Below, in pieces: positions 45,848 to 55,475 of a stretch of DNA of 64,000 nt. The DNA lies in contig JAXLQU010000004.1 of assembly GCA_046331425.1 (NCBI GenBank), positions 1 to 64,000 of the forward strand, given 5' to 3'. Position 1 is the first letter of the stretch. Each line of letters opens with the position of its first letter. Source of the DNA: JANNUT01 sp046331425 (GTDB taxonomy: Bacteria > Acidobacteriota > Polarisedimenticolia > J045). The notes beneath the pieces were generated by a model. That model was not told the DNA's origin. It saw only the letters and a program-made list of their open reading frames with translations, and did not search any database. Position numbers and translations under genes: made by a program.

Positions 45848-46762
45848 CTACCGCGATCGATTGAACAACAGCGCGTGTTCTTTCCAACGCTCCAGTGTCG
45901 AGGGAGTGCAGACCTCGGGACCAAGTCGCCCCGCCAAGCGAGGGCAATCGCGACTCAACCCATCGAGCGTCTCGTGTTCTGGAACTCGGGTGTGTGCGAC
46001 GCAGATCGCGCCGTTGGGTCCCCACGCCGCCTCGAAGGCAAGCCCCTGGTGAAGCGTGTCGGGATCGGGTTGGGCGATGCCGAGGTCGTCCCAGTAGTCG
46101 ATCAACATTCCATCGCGGGTCGTGCGGCGATCGCCGCAGTAGTTGGCGTTCACCATCCGGACGCACGCCTGATGGTAGTCGGCCAGGCTTCTGCCGTCGG
46201 GGAGCGTCTTCCACGGCTTGTAGCCCCAGCGCACGCACTTTCCCATCGAACCGTCACCGCAGGTGAGCGTGAAACCAGCGTCCGACAACACGTACCCCTC
46301 GCTGTCCCATTGGCCACGCATCGGGAAAGCCCAACGCTCACCGGCCGCATCGGGATTGCACATCTCGACCCACTCACCGCTCTCCGGATCGAGCGCGCGC
46401 ATCTTGTAGATCAACGTCTCACCCGTCGGGTCGAGCGGATCATTCACTACCGCGTCGATTCTGACCTCCTCGGGTGTGCTGCCTCCTGGCACGACGAGGG
46501 TCAGTGTCGCGCCTGTCAGTTCTTGGTTCGAGAGCACGCGGCCGCTCGCCAACGTCACCTGAAAGGCTGTTCCCACGACCGAGATGCTCGCGATGCGAGC
46601 GTCGTCGCCGCCACTCTTTCGTGACTCCGGGAGTTGTGGTGCGGGGTGTTGTGATGCCGGCTGCTGCGGCTCCGTGCTTCCTGCGTATGCAGAAACCGCT
46701 GCGAACGTGAGCATCACGAGGTAGGCGCCGCGAAGGAGCCGCGGGTGCATCGGGCGAGACAT
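45848..46762 (-). CDS. secreted ADYC-domain protein
   Basis: ATG 46762 has GAGG nearby upstream. The 304-residue protein has a signal peptide (YLVMLTFAAVSAYA), a Pro/Gln-rich linker, a beta domain (VTLASGRVLSNQELTGATLTL) and the Cys-rich ADYC region: FTLTCGDGSMGKCVRWGYKPW, then SLADYHQACVRMVNANYCGD, where the usual Ala-Asp-Tyr-Cys is Ala-Asn-Tyr-Cys. It ends with ICVAHTRVPEHE and DCPRLAGRLGPEVC. Function unknown for the family. It lies 86 bases downstream of the Asn-repeat gene, same strand. Confidence 0.75.
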   Translation of the reverse strand: MSRPMHPRLLRGAYLVMLTFAAVSAYAGSTEPQQPASQHPAPQLPESRKSGGDDARIASISVVGTAFQVTLASGRVLSNQELTGATLTLVVPGGSTPEEVRIDAVVNDPLDPTGETLIYKMRALDPESGEWVEMCNPDAAGERWAFPMRGQWDSEGYVLSDAGFTLTCGDGSMGKCVRWGYKPWKTLPDGRSLADYHQACVRMVNANYCGDRRTTRDGMLIDYWDDLGIAQPDPDTLHQGLAFEAAWGPNGAICVAHTRVPEHETLDGLSRDCPRLAGRLGPEVCTPSTLERWKEHALLFNRSR

Positions 46763-46848
46763 GACTCGTTACCTCGATCGTCGGGAGGATTACCAAAGAG
46801 GGGCGGCGGGGCTTGTCGCGCGATGCGATGCCCCGCCGCGGTGTGAGA

Positions 46849-47250
46849 CTACTGCAAGAGTTGTGTCCCGTCGGCGAGCCGAATCATCACGATCCCGGTT
46901 ACCGAACCATCTCCGGCCGGCCGGATCATCTCAGCGGTGGCGAGGTGCTGATTTGTCAACTGAGAGTTGGTTGCCAGCTTGTTGAACACCCGCTTGTTCC
47001 CGGCAAGTTTGTTGAGCGAGGCGCGGTTGGTTGCCCGTTTGTTGAACACCCGCTTGTTCACGGCAAGTTTGTTGAGCGAGGCGCGGTTGGTTGCCCGTTT
47101 GTTGAACGCCTGCTTGTTCACGGCCAGCTTGTTGATCGAGGCGCGGTTGGTCGCAGCGCCGTTCCGAGCGATCTTCGCTTCGGCGGGGACTCCCGCTGCG
47201 ACGACGGCGAGTGCCGCCGTGATACCGAGCAGTTTGAGCGTTTCCTTCAT
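46849..47250 (-). CDS. exported pentapeptide-like repeat protein with Asn every fifth residue
   Basis: ATG 47250 follows GAGGAG. The 133-residue product has a signal peptide (LLGITAALAVVAAGVPAEA). Asn then occurs at residues 30, 35, 40 and every fifth position to 100, fifteen in a row, in units such as ASLNK, LAVNK, RVFNK and RATNR. This five-residue period with a small or hydrophobic residue before Asn suggests a pentapeptide-type beta-helix. The C-terminus is non-repetitive (VTGIVMIRLADGTQLLQ). Probably in one unit with the ADYC gene. Confidence 0.72.
   Translation of the reverse strand: MKETLKLLGITAALAVVAAGVPAEAKIARNGAATNRASINKLAVNKQAFNKRATNRASLNKLAVNKRVFNKRATNRASLNKLAGNKRVFNKLATNSQLTNQHLATAEMIRPAGDGSVTGIVMIRLADGTQLLQ
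46981..47160. repeat. three tandem 60-bp units inside the Asn-repeat gene
   Basis: Units at 46981-47040, 47041-47100 and 47101-47160. The first two differ at one base only; the third has diverged more. Each encodes 20 residues (four five-residue coils), so the protein grows or shrinks by whole beta-helix turns. The near identity of two units points to recent duplication. Confidence 0.9.
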
Positions 47251-47516
47251 GATTCCTCTCCTCGTGGCAGGTCGGGCCTGCGTTAGCGATCCGTGGTTCC
47301 CAGCTACCTCCAACCCGAGGTGTCGCGAGTCCCGGTTTCGTGTCGCAGATTTTTTTGACCCCTTGGAAGTCCAGGCCAGACGCAGGGGTAGGCCGATTGT
47401 CAATTCGAGATCGTCGCGGTACTAATTCGCGCCGTGCGGTCGATGACCCGCCTTGGGCTACGGTCTTGAACGCTGGCAAGGATCGTCGACCTGGGCCGGC
47501 TGCGACGTCGCGCCCA

Positions 47517-48098
47517 ATGGTCCTAGGCTACGAGACACTGCTCGCACGGCTCGACTCCGACCCACAACGAGGCGAGGCCGCGTTCGAACAACTGCGGCGA
47601 ACCCTCGTGCGGTTCTTCGGCTGGCGAGGCGTCGGCGCACCCGACGACGCCGCGGATGAGACCTTGGATCGGGTGGCCCGTCGGCTCGCCGAAGGGCATG
47701 CGGTCCAAGATGTTTCGGACTTCGCGCTGGGGATCGCTCGCATGGTCTTGCGCGAGTCTTGGCGCGCCCGGCGCTTCGAGCCGCTCACCGATTCCGGCGC
47801 GATGCAGGTTGCTGCCGCGCCCGACTCGGACCCGACTATCGAGTCGGAATCGGCAATGGCGACCTACCTCGATCATTGCCTGGCGACACTCACTGAGTCG
47901 GCCCGATCTCTGGTTCTCGACTACTACGCGGGGTCGACTGGCCGGAACAAGATCGAGGCGCGACGAGCGCTGGCAACGGCGCACGGTCTGGGCGAGAACG
48001 CCTTGCGCAGCCGTGTGCAGCGCCTGCGCGACCGGCTCGAAGAGTGCGTCCGCACTCAACTGAAGGCCGCGGCGCAGCGGCCGACCCGGGAGAGCTGA
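47517..48098 (+). CDS. ECF-type RNA polymerase sigma factor
   Basis: Start placed at ATG 47517, which begins the conserved part; longer in-frame starts reach into the 47251-47516 gap, which has no other gene. In 193 residues there is a region-2-like helix set (EAAFEQLRRTLVRFFGWRG, DDAADETLDRVARRLAEG, FALGIARMVLRESWRARR) and a region-4-like part (LTESARSLVLDYYAG, GENALRSRVQRLRDRLEECV). This is the diverged sigma found in front of anti-sigma and CHAT genes. It probably drives its own operon. Confidence 0.72.
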   Translation: MVLGYETLLARLDSDPQRGEAAFEQLRRTLVRFFGWRGVGAPDDAADETLDRVARRLAEGHAVQDVSDFALGIARMVLRESWRARRFEPLTDSGAMQVAAAPDSDPTIESESAMATYLDHCLATLTESARSLVLDYYAGSTGRNKIEARRALATAHGLGENALRSRVQRLRDRLEECVRTQLKAAAQRPTRES

Positions 48099-48167
48099 TC
48101 GCATGAATGCCGGGGCGCGCGAAACGTTTTCGAGGATTCCGTCACTGTGGATGGAGGACTCACGATC

Positions 48168-49037
48168 ATGACGCTCGATGTCCAGACGGCTCGCAAGTAC
48201 CTGCTGGGGGACCTTGCTGAAGACGAGCGCGAAACACTGGAGGCCCGCTATTTCGGTGATGACGAAGCGCTCGCGGAGCTTGTGGCGTTCGAGGATTCGC
48301 TGATCGACGACTATCTCGACGATCGGCTCCAGCCGGCCGACCGGGAGAGAATGGAACGCCACTACCTCTCGATCCCAGTGCATCGCACACGACTCGCGGT
48401 CGCCCGTGAACTGCAACACCGGACCCGCGATCGACGCGGCATCGTGACGCGGGCGGCTCGGCCGTTGCGTTGGCCACGTTCGCGACAGGTACAGGCCGCT
48501 CTGGCAGCCGCCATCCTCATCGGCGTGGTGTCGATCGGTGCGGCGATCCGTCGGTTCTCAGCGACGGTCGATACCAACACCTCGATCGCAACATCGACAA
48601 GACCGGATGCCGGCACCGTTCCGTTCGACTCGCCGCAAGGTCAGCCACGCGATGAAGGTCAGGAGCCAAGGCGCTCCGTGATTGCGCTGGCGCTCCCCGC
48701 GCTTTCATTGCGATCCGGCGGCGGCATCCCGACGGTGGAGCGCGGTAACGAACCGGCGGATGTCGAACTCGTGCTCGAACTGGCCACCGCGACACCGGAC
48801 GGACCGTATGCGGTCACGGTGCGGACGGTCGAAGACGCGATCACTTGGACAGGCCGTGCCGGCCTTCCGGAGCGCGACGGCGTTGGGCGGTTGGTTCGCG
48901 TGCGAATCCCGCTCGAGTCCCTACCCGTCGATGACTACGTTCTGTTGCTTGCGCCGGAGGACGCCTCAACACGGACGCCGGCCCAGCGGTTTTCATTTCG
49001 TGTCCGCGACGGTTTGGCCGGCGTGCGCTCACGTTAG
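48168..49037 (+). CDS. membrane anti-sigma-like protein
   Basis: Start chosen at ATG 48168 after GGAGG; ATG 48147 is an alternative. The N-terminal cytosolic part (ARKYLLGDLAEDERETLEARYFGDDEALAEL ... DYLDDRLQPADRERMERHYL) is the short helical element of zinc-free anti-sigma/zf-HC2-like regulators. One membrane helix (VQAALAAAILIGVVSIGAAI) follows, then a Pro/Gly-rich linker and an exported beta-domain (ADVELVLELATATPDGPYAVTV). It likely holds the upstream sigma factor inactive and senses something outside the cytoplasm. Confidence 0.68.
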   Translation: MTLDVQTARKYLLGDLAEDERETLEARYFGDDEALAELVAFEDSLIDDYLDDRLQPADRERMERHYLSIPVHRTRLAVARELQHRTRDRRGIVTRAARPLRWPRSRQVQAALAAAILIGVVSIGAAIRRFSATVDTNTSIATSTRPDAGTVPFDSPQGQPRDEGQEPRRSVIALALPALSLRSGGGIPTVERGNEPADVELVLELATATPDGPYAVTVRTVEDAITWTGRAGLPERDGVGRLVRVRIPLESLPVDDYVLLLAPEDASTRTPAQRFSFRVRDGLAGVRSR

Positions 49038-49041
49038 CTCG

Positions 49042-52000
49042 ATGGCGGCGAGTCACAGCTCTATGGCAGAGCACCGCACCCCGCTCTTCCCAGGAGTGCT
49101 TGCGCTCGCGCTCGTGCTTGTGCTCTCTGGAGACGAGTCGCTCGTCGCGTCGCGCGAACTTACCTCGAGCCGCGCTCACTCCGCGGGGATCACACTGCTC
49201 GAGCCTGGCCGACGACTCGAGCTCGACATACCCGGCGTGGAGGGGCTCACGTTCGACCTGAACGTCGGCGCTGGAACGTACGTCGAGATCGGCGCGACGA
49301 GGCCTTACGGCGACCTTCGACTTGTACTCGAACGAACGGACGGCACGATCGCGGCGCAAGCGGAAGATGGATTCGACGGCGCCGCGGCACTGCGGCTCGC
49401 GATCGTCACGCAAGGCAGCCGATACCGCGTTCGTGTAACGAACCGCGCGATCGAGGAGGCACGTAAGAGCAGATTCGAACTTGTGCTCCACACCGCGCGC
49501 TCGGCTCGACAAGGCGATGCCGAACGGGCCGCGCTGTATGCGCGGCTGGGCGATGCGCGTGCCGCATGGCAACGATCCGTTGACGACGATGGCCGGCGCG
49601 CCGCGATGCTCCTACTCAGCAAGCTTCCGCCCGAGTTTGTCGCGCTCGGCGCGCAAGACGGCGCAGCCTTCGCTTGGAGCGTCGTGCTCGATGAGTCGCT
49701 CGCACTCGGGGACTCGAAAGGCGCGCGCGAGGCCGCGGCTGCCGCACTCGCCGGTTGGCGCGCCGTGGGCGCGCGCCGCGAGGAAGGTCGAGCACTCTCC
49801 GATGTCGGCCTTGCTGCCTACAACGCATTCGACAAGCAGGCGATCGATGCGTATACCGAAGCCTTGGCGATTCACGAGGAAACGGGGGACGCTGCGGCGC
49901 TCCCACAGACGTTGCGACGAATCGGTTGGTACTGGAGATGGCAGGGGGATCGTCGGCAGGCGCTCACCTACTACGAGCGCGCATTGCCTCTGTTCATTGC
50001 GAATAGAGATTGGCAAGGCGAGGTCGGAACGCTGGGTGACACCGGTCTAGTTCACAAGGAACTGGGGGATGCCGACACCGCGCTGACGCTCTACGAACGC
50101 GCCCTTGCTCTGGCAGTGCCAGGACGCGACGGGACGTCGATCGCAAACCTTCTTCTGCGAGCGGGGGCGATCTACAACGACTTCGGCGAGTACGACCGTG
50201 CGAGCACGCTCGACCGTCAGGCGATCGCCGCAAGTGTCGCGGTACGCGACCGACGGGTGGAGGCGAACGCACATCACAGCCTGGGAAACGTGCTCGCTCG
50301 GATCGGCGATTACGACGGTGCGAGCCATAGCTATCGACGTGCACTCGTGCTGTCGCGCGAGATGCAGCAACGCAACGGTATTGCCGCCGCCCTGCGAGGC
50401 TTGTCTTCCGCGACTCGGGGCGTTGGTGATTTGGCCGAGGCGGAGCGCCTCGCGCACGAGGGGCTCGAGGCGGCGCGCGCCTCGGGCAACGTGATGGAGG
50501 AGACGCGTGTGATCGCCGAGTTGGCGGCGATCGCGCTAGAAGGCGGTCGACGTGAAGCGGCGGCGAAGTACGCTTCAGAAGCGCTCGAGCATGCTGCCAA
50601 GTCTGGCCTGCGGTCTGCGCAGGCGAGCGCCCTGCTGACCCTCGCGACCATTCAGGGAGGCTCCGGCTCACTGGGCCGAGCGGAAGCACGCTGTCGCGAG
50701 GCGCTCGAGATCGTAAGCACACTCGGCTCTGCCCCGGAACTCGAGTCCAGAGCGCTGACCTTGCGAGCGCGATTCAGGCTCGCGCGGGCGGATCGTGTTG
50801 GCGCGCTCGCCGATGCAGAGCAGGCCCTGCAGATTGCCGAATCGTTGCGAAGCAAGTTTGTTCGCCAAGAGCACCGCGCATCGTACTTCGAGTCGCGGCA
50901 GCGGATGTACGCGCTGAAGATCGAGATACTGCTGCGAGATGGTGACGATGCGAACCAAAGTGACATCGCGACGGCATTCGAGACCGCCGAGCGCGCGCGC
51001 GCCCGGAGTTTGCTCGATACACTCGCCGAATCGCGAGTCGACCTGCGCGGTGGTGTCGACCCGGCGCTCTTGGAACGCGAACGCAGCCTGCGGCGGCGCG
51101 TCAATTACAAGTCTTCGGAACTCGACCGGCTCTTGCAGGGAACGCTCGATCCGGCCCGCCTCGAGTTGCTGACGAAGAACCTCGACTCTGCCATCGCCGA
51201 GTGGAAGGACGCGGAAGCCGAGATTCGCGCAGCAAGTCCGCGCTATGCGGTACTGACGCAGCCCGAACCGTTGACCATCGACGCCGTGCGCAAAGAGGTG
51301 TTGGACGACGATACGCTGCTGCTCGAATTCGCACTGGGAGGCGATCGCAGTTGGTTGTTCGCTGTGACAAGGTCCGATCTTCTCGCGTTCGAGCTTCCGC
51401 CGCGTTCCGTGCTCGAGCCGCGTGCTCGCGCCTTCTACGCTGCTGTTACCGCGCGTCAGTCGGAGGCGACGGGCCCGCAAACCTTGCCTGCTCGCGACGA
51501 TCGTGAGTTGCAAGAGAAGGCAGCCGAGTTGAGTCGAATGCTGCTCGGCCCGGTGTCAGATCGCCTCGCCAACGCGTGGAAGACGAAACGACTCGCCATC
51601 GTGGCGCCCGACGGGCTCGGCCTCGTTCCGTTCGCCGCGTTGCCGTTGCCAGTGAACGACGTTGCGGCGCCACTGCTGATTGCAGATCACGAGATCGTCT
51701 CGCTTCCCTCCGCGTCGGCAATCGCCGAACTGCGGCGCCATGTTGCCGCCCGGACCGCTCCGACCAAGACGATCGCCGTCGTCGCCGACCCGGTGTTCGA
51801 TGCCGACGATCCGCGGGTGCACTCGAGCACGCGGCACGATCCGGGCGGTGTGGTTACCGACGAGTCCGCACGCTCACGGTTCTCCAGGCTGGTGTTCTCG
51901 CGGGAGGAAGCACGGGCCATCAGCGACGTCGTGCCTGGTGATCAGGTCGTACAGTTCACCGGTTTCGATGCCGACGCGGCTCGAGTGATCGGTGGCGAAC

Positions 52001-52476
52001 TCGCGGACTTCCGAATCCTCCACTTCGCAACACATGGGTTGTTGCACACCGACCGCCCCGAGTTGTCGGGACTCGCGCTCTCGTTGTTCGATCGGGATGG
52101 GCGCGAAAAGGACGGTTTTCTACGATCGATCGAACTGTACGATCTCAAGCTCTCTGCAGACCTGGCGGTCCTCAGCGCCTGTCAGACCGCACTCGGTCGC
52201 GAGATCCGCGGCGAGGGGCTCGTCGGGCTAACACGCAGCTTCATGTATGCCGGGGTCCCGCGGGTCGTGTCGACACTTTGGAAGATCGACGATGCCGCGA
52301 CCGCAGAACTGATGCGGCTTTTCTACCGTGCACTCTTGAAAGATGGTCGTAGCCCGGATGCAGCGCTGCGTGAAGCACAACGTCAACTCGCACAGAATCC
52401 GGCATGGACTGCGCCGTACTATTGGGCAGGCTTCGTGCTGCAGGGCGATTGGACTCGTCTGCCTGCGGCGGAATGA
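49042..52476 (+). CDS. TPR-CHAT protein (caspase-like peptidase domain), exported
   Basis: ATG 49042 is five bases after the anti-sigma stop; ATG 49063 is possible too. The protein of 1144 residues has a signal peptide or anchor (GVLALALVLVLSGDESLVAS), a PPC-like beta domain (about 45-155), then many TPR units (about 240-640; DKQAIDAYTEALAIHEETGD, ADTALTLYERALAL), a helical linker, and a C-terminal CHAT domain with the catalytic pair His998 (FATHGLL) and Cys1047 (LSACQTALG) followed by AGVPRVVSTLWKIDDAATAELM. Active-site residues are intact. Peptidase cleaving a partner is expected; no partner is visible next to it. Confidence 0.85.
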   Translation: MAASHSSMAEHRTPLFPGVLALALVLVLSGDESLVASRELTSSRAHSAGITLLEPGRRLELDIPGVEGLTFDLNVGAGTYVEIGATRPYGDLRLVLERTDGTIAAQAEDGFDGAAALRLAIVTQGSRYRVRVTNRAIEEARKSRFELVLHTARSARQGDAERAALYARLGDARAAWQRSVDDDGRRAAMLLLSKLPPEFVALGAQDGAAFAWSVVLDESLALGDSKGAREAAAAALAGWRAVGARREEGRALSDVGLAAYNAFDKQAIDAYTEALAIHEETGDAAALPQTLRRIGWYWRWQGDRRQALTYYERALPLFIANRDWQGEVGTLGDTGLVHKELGDADTALTLYERALALAVPGRDGTSIANLLLRAGAIYNDFGEYDRASTLDRQAIAASVAVRDRRVEANAHHSLGNVLARIGDYDGASHSYRRALVLSREMQQRNGIAAALRGLSSATRGVGDLAEAERLAHEGLEAARASGNVMEETRVIAELAAIALEGGRREAAAKYASEALEHAAKSGLRSAQASALLTLATIQGGSGSLGRAEARCREALEIVSTLGSAPELESRALTLRARFRLARADRVGALADAEQALQIAESLRSKFVRQEHRASYFESRQRMYALKIEILLRDGDDANQSDIATAFETAERARARSLLDTLAESRVDLRGGVDPALLERERSLRRRVNYKSSELDRLLQGTLDPARLELLTKNLDSAIAEWKDAEAEIRAASPRYAVLTQPEPLTIDAVRKEVLDDDTLLLEFALGGDRSWLFAVTRSDLLAFELPPRSVLEPRARAFYAAVTARQSEATGPQTLPARDDRELQEKAAELSRMLLGPVSDRLANAWKTKRLAIVAPDGLGLVPFAALPLPVNDVAAPLLIADHEIVSLPSASAIAELRRHVAARTAPTKTIAVVADPVFDADDPRVHSSTRHDPGGVVTDESARSRFSRLVFSREEARAISDVVPGDQVVQFTGFDADAARVIGGELADFRILHFATHGLLHTDRPELSGLALSLFDRDGREKDGFLRSIELYDLKLSADLAVLSACQTALGREIRGEGLVGLTRSFMYAGVPRVVSTLWKIDDAATAELMRLFYRALLKDGRSPDAALREAQRQLAQNPAWTAPYYWAGFVLQGDWTRLPAAE

Positions 52477-52810
52477 TCGGCTGGCGCCGCGATGGCGACA
52501 TCCCTGTGAGGCCAAGCAGCGAAGGCAAGATGTTCTGCGCGCCACTCCCTAGTCCTCTGAGTAGAGATCGGTCTTCACTCGTGCAGCGTGCGCTGGAGGA
52601 TTCTCCGGATCGATGCGCGTTCCAAGGATCGCGCAATGAACCACGCCGAACGAGATTGCGAGTTCGAAACGTATCGCCGGCGACCTCGCTGGGCCCCGAA
52701 CGATTCTATCGGCGCACATATCTCGGCTTCGCCGTAGACTGACACCAGGCTGATTCGAACCGCTGTGAAGATCGTGCCCTCGGCGGTAGGCGATCAATCG
52801 TGAGAGGTCC
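52477..52810. other. gap without a convincing gene
   Basis: No good gene is seen. On the minus strand an open stretch ending at 52549 reads like protein (IRFELAISFGVVHCAILGT, then an Arg/Lys end VKTDLYSED), so an old gene remnant may be present, but its upper part overlaps the TonB receptor start and I do not recognise it. The promoter of the receptor should lie here. Confidence 0.3.
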
Positions 52811-55114
52811 ATGACCTCGCCGAGGAAACTTCCTGTGCGGTCACTCCCGATACGAGCGGTGGTCATCGTGGTGCTGCGGATCACGATTCTTGCGCTCGTG
52901 GTGTCGCCCCTAGGACCCAGCTCCGCGGCGGAGGACCCGGCCAACGTGGTCGAGGCGGTCAACGTGGACGTGGTCGCGCCTGCTCCCCTTCCTGGAATCG
53001 GAATCCCTCGCGACCACGTCCCGTCGAACGTGCAGTCGCTGACCGCCGACGACCTGCGCCAGCAAGGATCGCGCGATCTCACAGCCGCGCTCGACGCGAG
53101 CCTCGCGAGCATCGTCATCAACGCGTCGCAGTCGAACGCGTTCCAGCCCGACGTTCTCTTCCGAGGTTTCACCGCGTCACCGTTGCTCGGCTCGCCAATC
53201 GGCTTGTCTGTCTATCTCGACGGTGTGCGCGTCAACGAGTCTTTCGGTGATACGGTCCTTTGGGATCTGATTCCGCAACGCGCCATCTCGAGCGTGACCG
53301 TTGTTCCCGGCTCGAATCCGGTATTCGGCATGAACACGTTGGGCGGCGCGCTCGCGATCCATACGAAATCGGGGCGCTACGATCCAGGGGTCGAGGCAGA
53401 CGTAACCACCGGGTCATGGGGCCGTCGAGACGTCGACCTCAGCTACGGAGGACGAAGCGGGAACTGGGACGCATTCGTCGCTGGGAGTTACTTGAGTGAC
53501 GACGGTTGGCGTGTCGCGTCCTCATCACGCGTACGCCAGCTCTTCGCCAAGGCTGGCTGGCACAGCGACACGACTGACTTCGACCTCTCGTTCACCGGCG
53601 CACGCAACGACCTCTTTGGCAACGGTCTGTTGCCGGAGCCGATGCTCGCGCGCAGTCGGACGGCGGTGTACACGACGCCCGACATCACGAAGCCTGAGCT
53701 GTCGTTCATCAACCTGTCCGCGGGCCACGCCCTCTCACCGCATTCGGTTCTGTCGGGTACGGTCTACTGGCGTGACCTGACGCTGGATACAACCAACGGC
53801 GACGTCAACGACGATGCCGACGAGAAGGACACTGCGCTCGCGGTGCTCCATACATCACGTACCGTGCAGCGAACCTCCGGAGCGGCGCTGCAGTGGGCGT
53901 GGGCCACAGGCGACGCGCGCCGCGGGAATGCCTTAACCCTCGGCGTGACATGGGATCGCGGCCGAACGGAATTCGCGCAACTCGACCAAGACGGCGCGTT
54001 CGACGGAGCACGCGCTGTCTACCCGCTCGGCGAGCCGGTGCTCGTGACGCGCTTACACGGCGTCAACGAATACGCAGGGTTTTTCGTGACAGACACCTTC
54101 ACGGCGACACAGTCCCTGCACATCACGGCCTCCGCGCGTTACAACCACGCTCGGGTCGAGACCAAGGATCGCTCCGGCGACGACCCGGATCTGGACGGCA
54201 AAGCGTCGTTCTCGCGCCTGAATCCCGCGATCGGTTTCACCTACGCCGCGAACCGTTTGCTCACGCTCTATGGTTCGTACAACGAAGGATTTCGCGTGCC
54301 GACGCCGGTGGAGTCGACGTGCGCCGATCCGACTGCGCCGTGCGCACTACCCGTCGGGTTCGTCTCCGACCCGCCGCTCGATCCGGTCGTTTCACGCACC
54401 GTCGAGTTCGGACTCCGCGGGCAACGCAGCCCCGGGGTGTCATGGAACATCGCGGCGTATCGGACGAACGTCAGCAACGACATCCTGTTCACGGCCGTCG
54501 GCCTCAGCCAGGGCTTCTTCGCCAACGTTTCTCGCACGCGCCGACAGGGGATCGAAGCGGGTGTCCGCTTCCAGGGCAAGCGATTCGATGGACGCGTCGA
54601 CGTCGCCGAGACGCTCGCCACGTACGAATCCGCGGTGGACCTGTTCAATCCGGTCGCGAACGAGGACGACCCGTACCAGCCGGAAACGATTCACGTCACT
54701 CCCGGTGATCGGCTCCCGGGAATCCCGCGTCACACACTCAAGCTGGCGGCGACGTATCACGTTTCGAATGCACTGTCGCTCGGTGCGCATCTCGTCGCGC
54801 CATCGAGCCAGTTTCTGCGAGGCGACGAGGCGAATCAGCACACGCCTCTCGGTGGCTATTCCGTCGCGGGCGCGTTCGCGACGTACGCGATCGGCGAGGC
54901 CTGGTCGCTGCGATTTGCGATCGAGAATCTCTTCGACCGCCGCTACGCAACGATCGCCTCGTACGGCCGCAGCGCCTTCGCCGCAAACGGCGCCTACATC
55001 GATGGACTGCAACCCGTCGAGCGGTTCGTCTCTCCCGCGGCGCCGCGCACGGTTTCGTTCGCCTTGACGTATCACCTCGGACCTGGAGGCGCCTCGAAGC
55101 CCCAGGCGGACTGA
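52811..55114 (+). CDS. TonB-dependent outer-membrane receptor
   Basis: The 767-residue protein has a signal segment (ITILALVVSPLGPSSAAE) and a TonB plug domain (about 70-190) with RQQGSRDLTAALDA, DVLFRGFTASPLLGSPIGLSVYLDG and VPGSNPVFGMNTLGGALAI. A 22-strand barrel follows, with the usual NEGFRVPTPVEST ... LDPVVSRTVEFGLRG and a final strand ending near ERFVSPAAPRTVSFALTY. It takes up a bound ligand (siderophore, cobalamin or other) with TonB energy; the ligand cannot be told. No uptake partner is next to it. Confidence 0.9.
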   Translation: MTSPRKLPVRSLPIRAVVIVVLRITILALVVSPLGPSSAAEDPANVVEAVNVDVVAPAPLPGIGIPRDHVPSNVQSLTADDLRQQGSRDLTAALDASLASIVINASQSNAFQPDVLFRGFTASPLLGSPIGLSVYLDGVRVNESFGDTVLWDLIPQRAISSVTVVPGSNPVFGMNTLGGALAIHTKSGRYDPGVEADVTTGSWGRRDVDLSYGGRSGNWDAFVAGSYLSDDGWRVASSSRVRQLFAKAGWHSDTTDFDLSFTGARNDLFGNGLLPEPMLARSRTAVYTTPDITKPELSFINLSAGHALSPHSVLSGTVYWRDLTLDTTNGDVNDDADEKDTALAVLHTSRTVQRTSGAALQWAWATGDARRGNALTLGVTWDRGRTEFAQLDQDGAFDGARAVYPLGEPVLVTRLHGVNEYAGFFVTDTFTATQSLHITASARYNHARVETKDRSGDDPDLDGKASFSRLNPAIGFTYAANRLLTLYGSYNEGFRVPTPVESTCADPTAPCALPVGFVSDPPLDPVVSRTVEFGLRGQRSPGVSWNIAAYRTNVSNDILFTAVGLSQGFFANVSRTRRQGIEAGVRFQGKRFDGRVDVAETLATYESAVDLFNPVANEDDPYQPETIHVTPGDRLPGIPRHTLKLAATYHVSNALSLGAHLVAPSSQFLRGDEANQHTPLGGYSVAGAFATYAIGEAWSLRFAIENLFDRRYATIASYGRSAFAANGAYIDGLQPVERFVSPAAPRTVSFALTYHLGPGGASKPQAD

Positions 55115-55475
55115 GGCGGGAAGCCACGACCGCCGACGCGCAGCGCGTGGTGTTCAACGACGCGGATCGTCTCCGACCGCTTGGCTACTCCCACGGTATC
55201 CAGCAACGCATCGCCGGCTTCCACGGGAACGTGCTTACCCATGATCGTCACGCGTTCGAAGCCCCTGGCGCGGGGGAGAGACCGATTCGAACTGGGTCTT
55301 ATTTGCTGGATCGAGTATCGCGAATCGCTGAATGCATGGGAGGGGAGCGTCGAGATTGCCGACCCTGAAGCCTGGACGTTTCACACGTCTGTTACCGGAT
55401 TCAAACCGCAAAGGCACCGCCGCGTTGCCATGATCAGCCTACTTTTCCCGCCACATTAGGGAGAGGTTGGGAATC
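55115..55475. other. gap without a convincing gene
   Basis: Open stretches exist on both strands (for instance a minus-strand frame from the ATG near 55243 reading VPVEAGDALLDTVGVAKRS), but none has a start signal and family match together. I see no RNA gene. Probably degraded sequence plus the promoter of the cysteine synthase gene. Confidence 0.3.

Noticed and set aside
46981..47160. Regular 60-bp repeats as a CRISPR array.
   Set aside because: Units are directly adjacent without unique spacers and encode a protein with signal peptide.
49042..52476. CHAT protein as part of a gasdermin-type or type III-E CRISPR-linked defence system.
   Set aside because: No gasdermin-like, CRISPR or reverse-transcriptase gene is near it; neighbours are a sigma factor, an anti-sigma-like protein and a TonB receptor.
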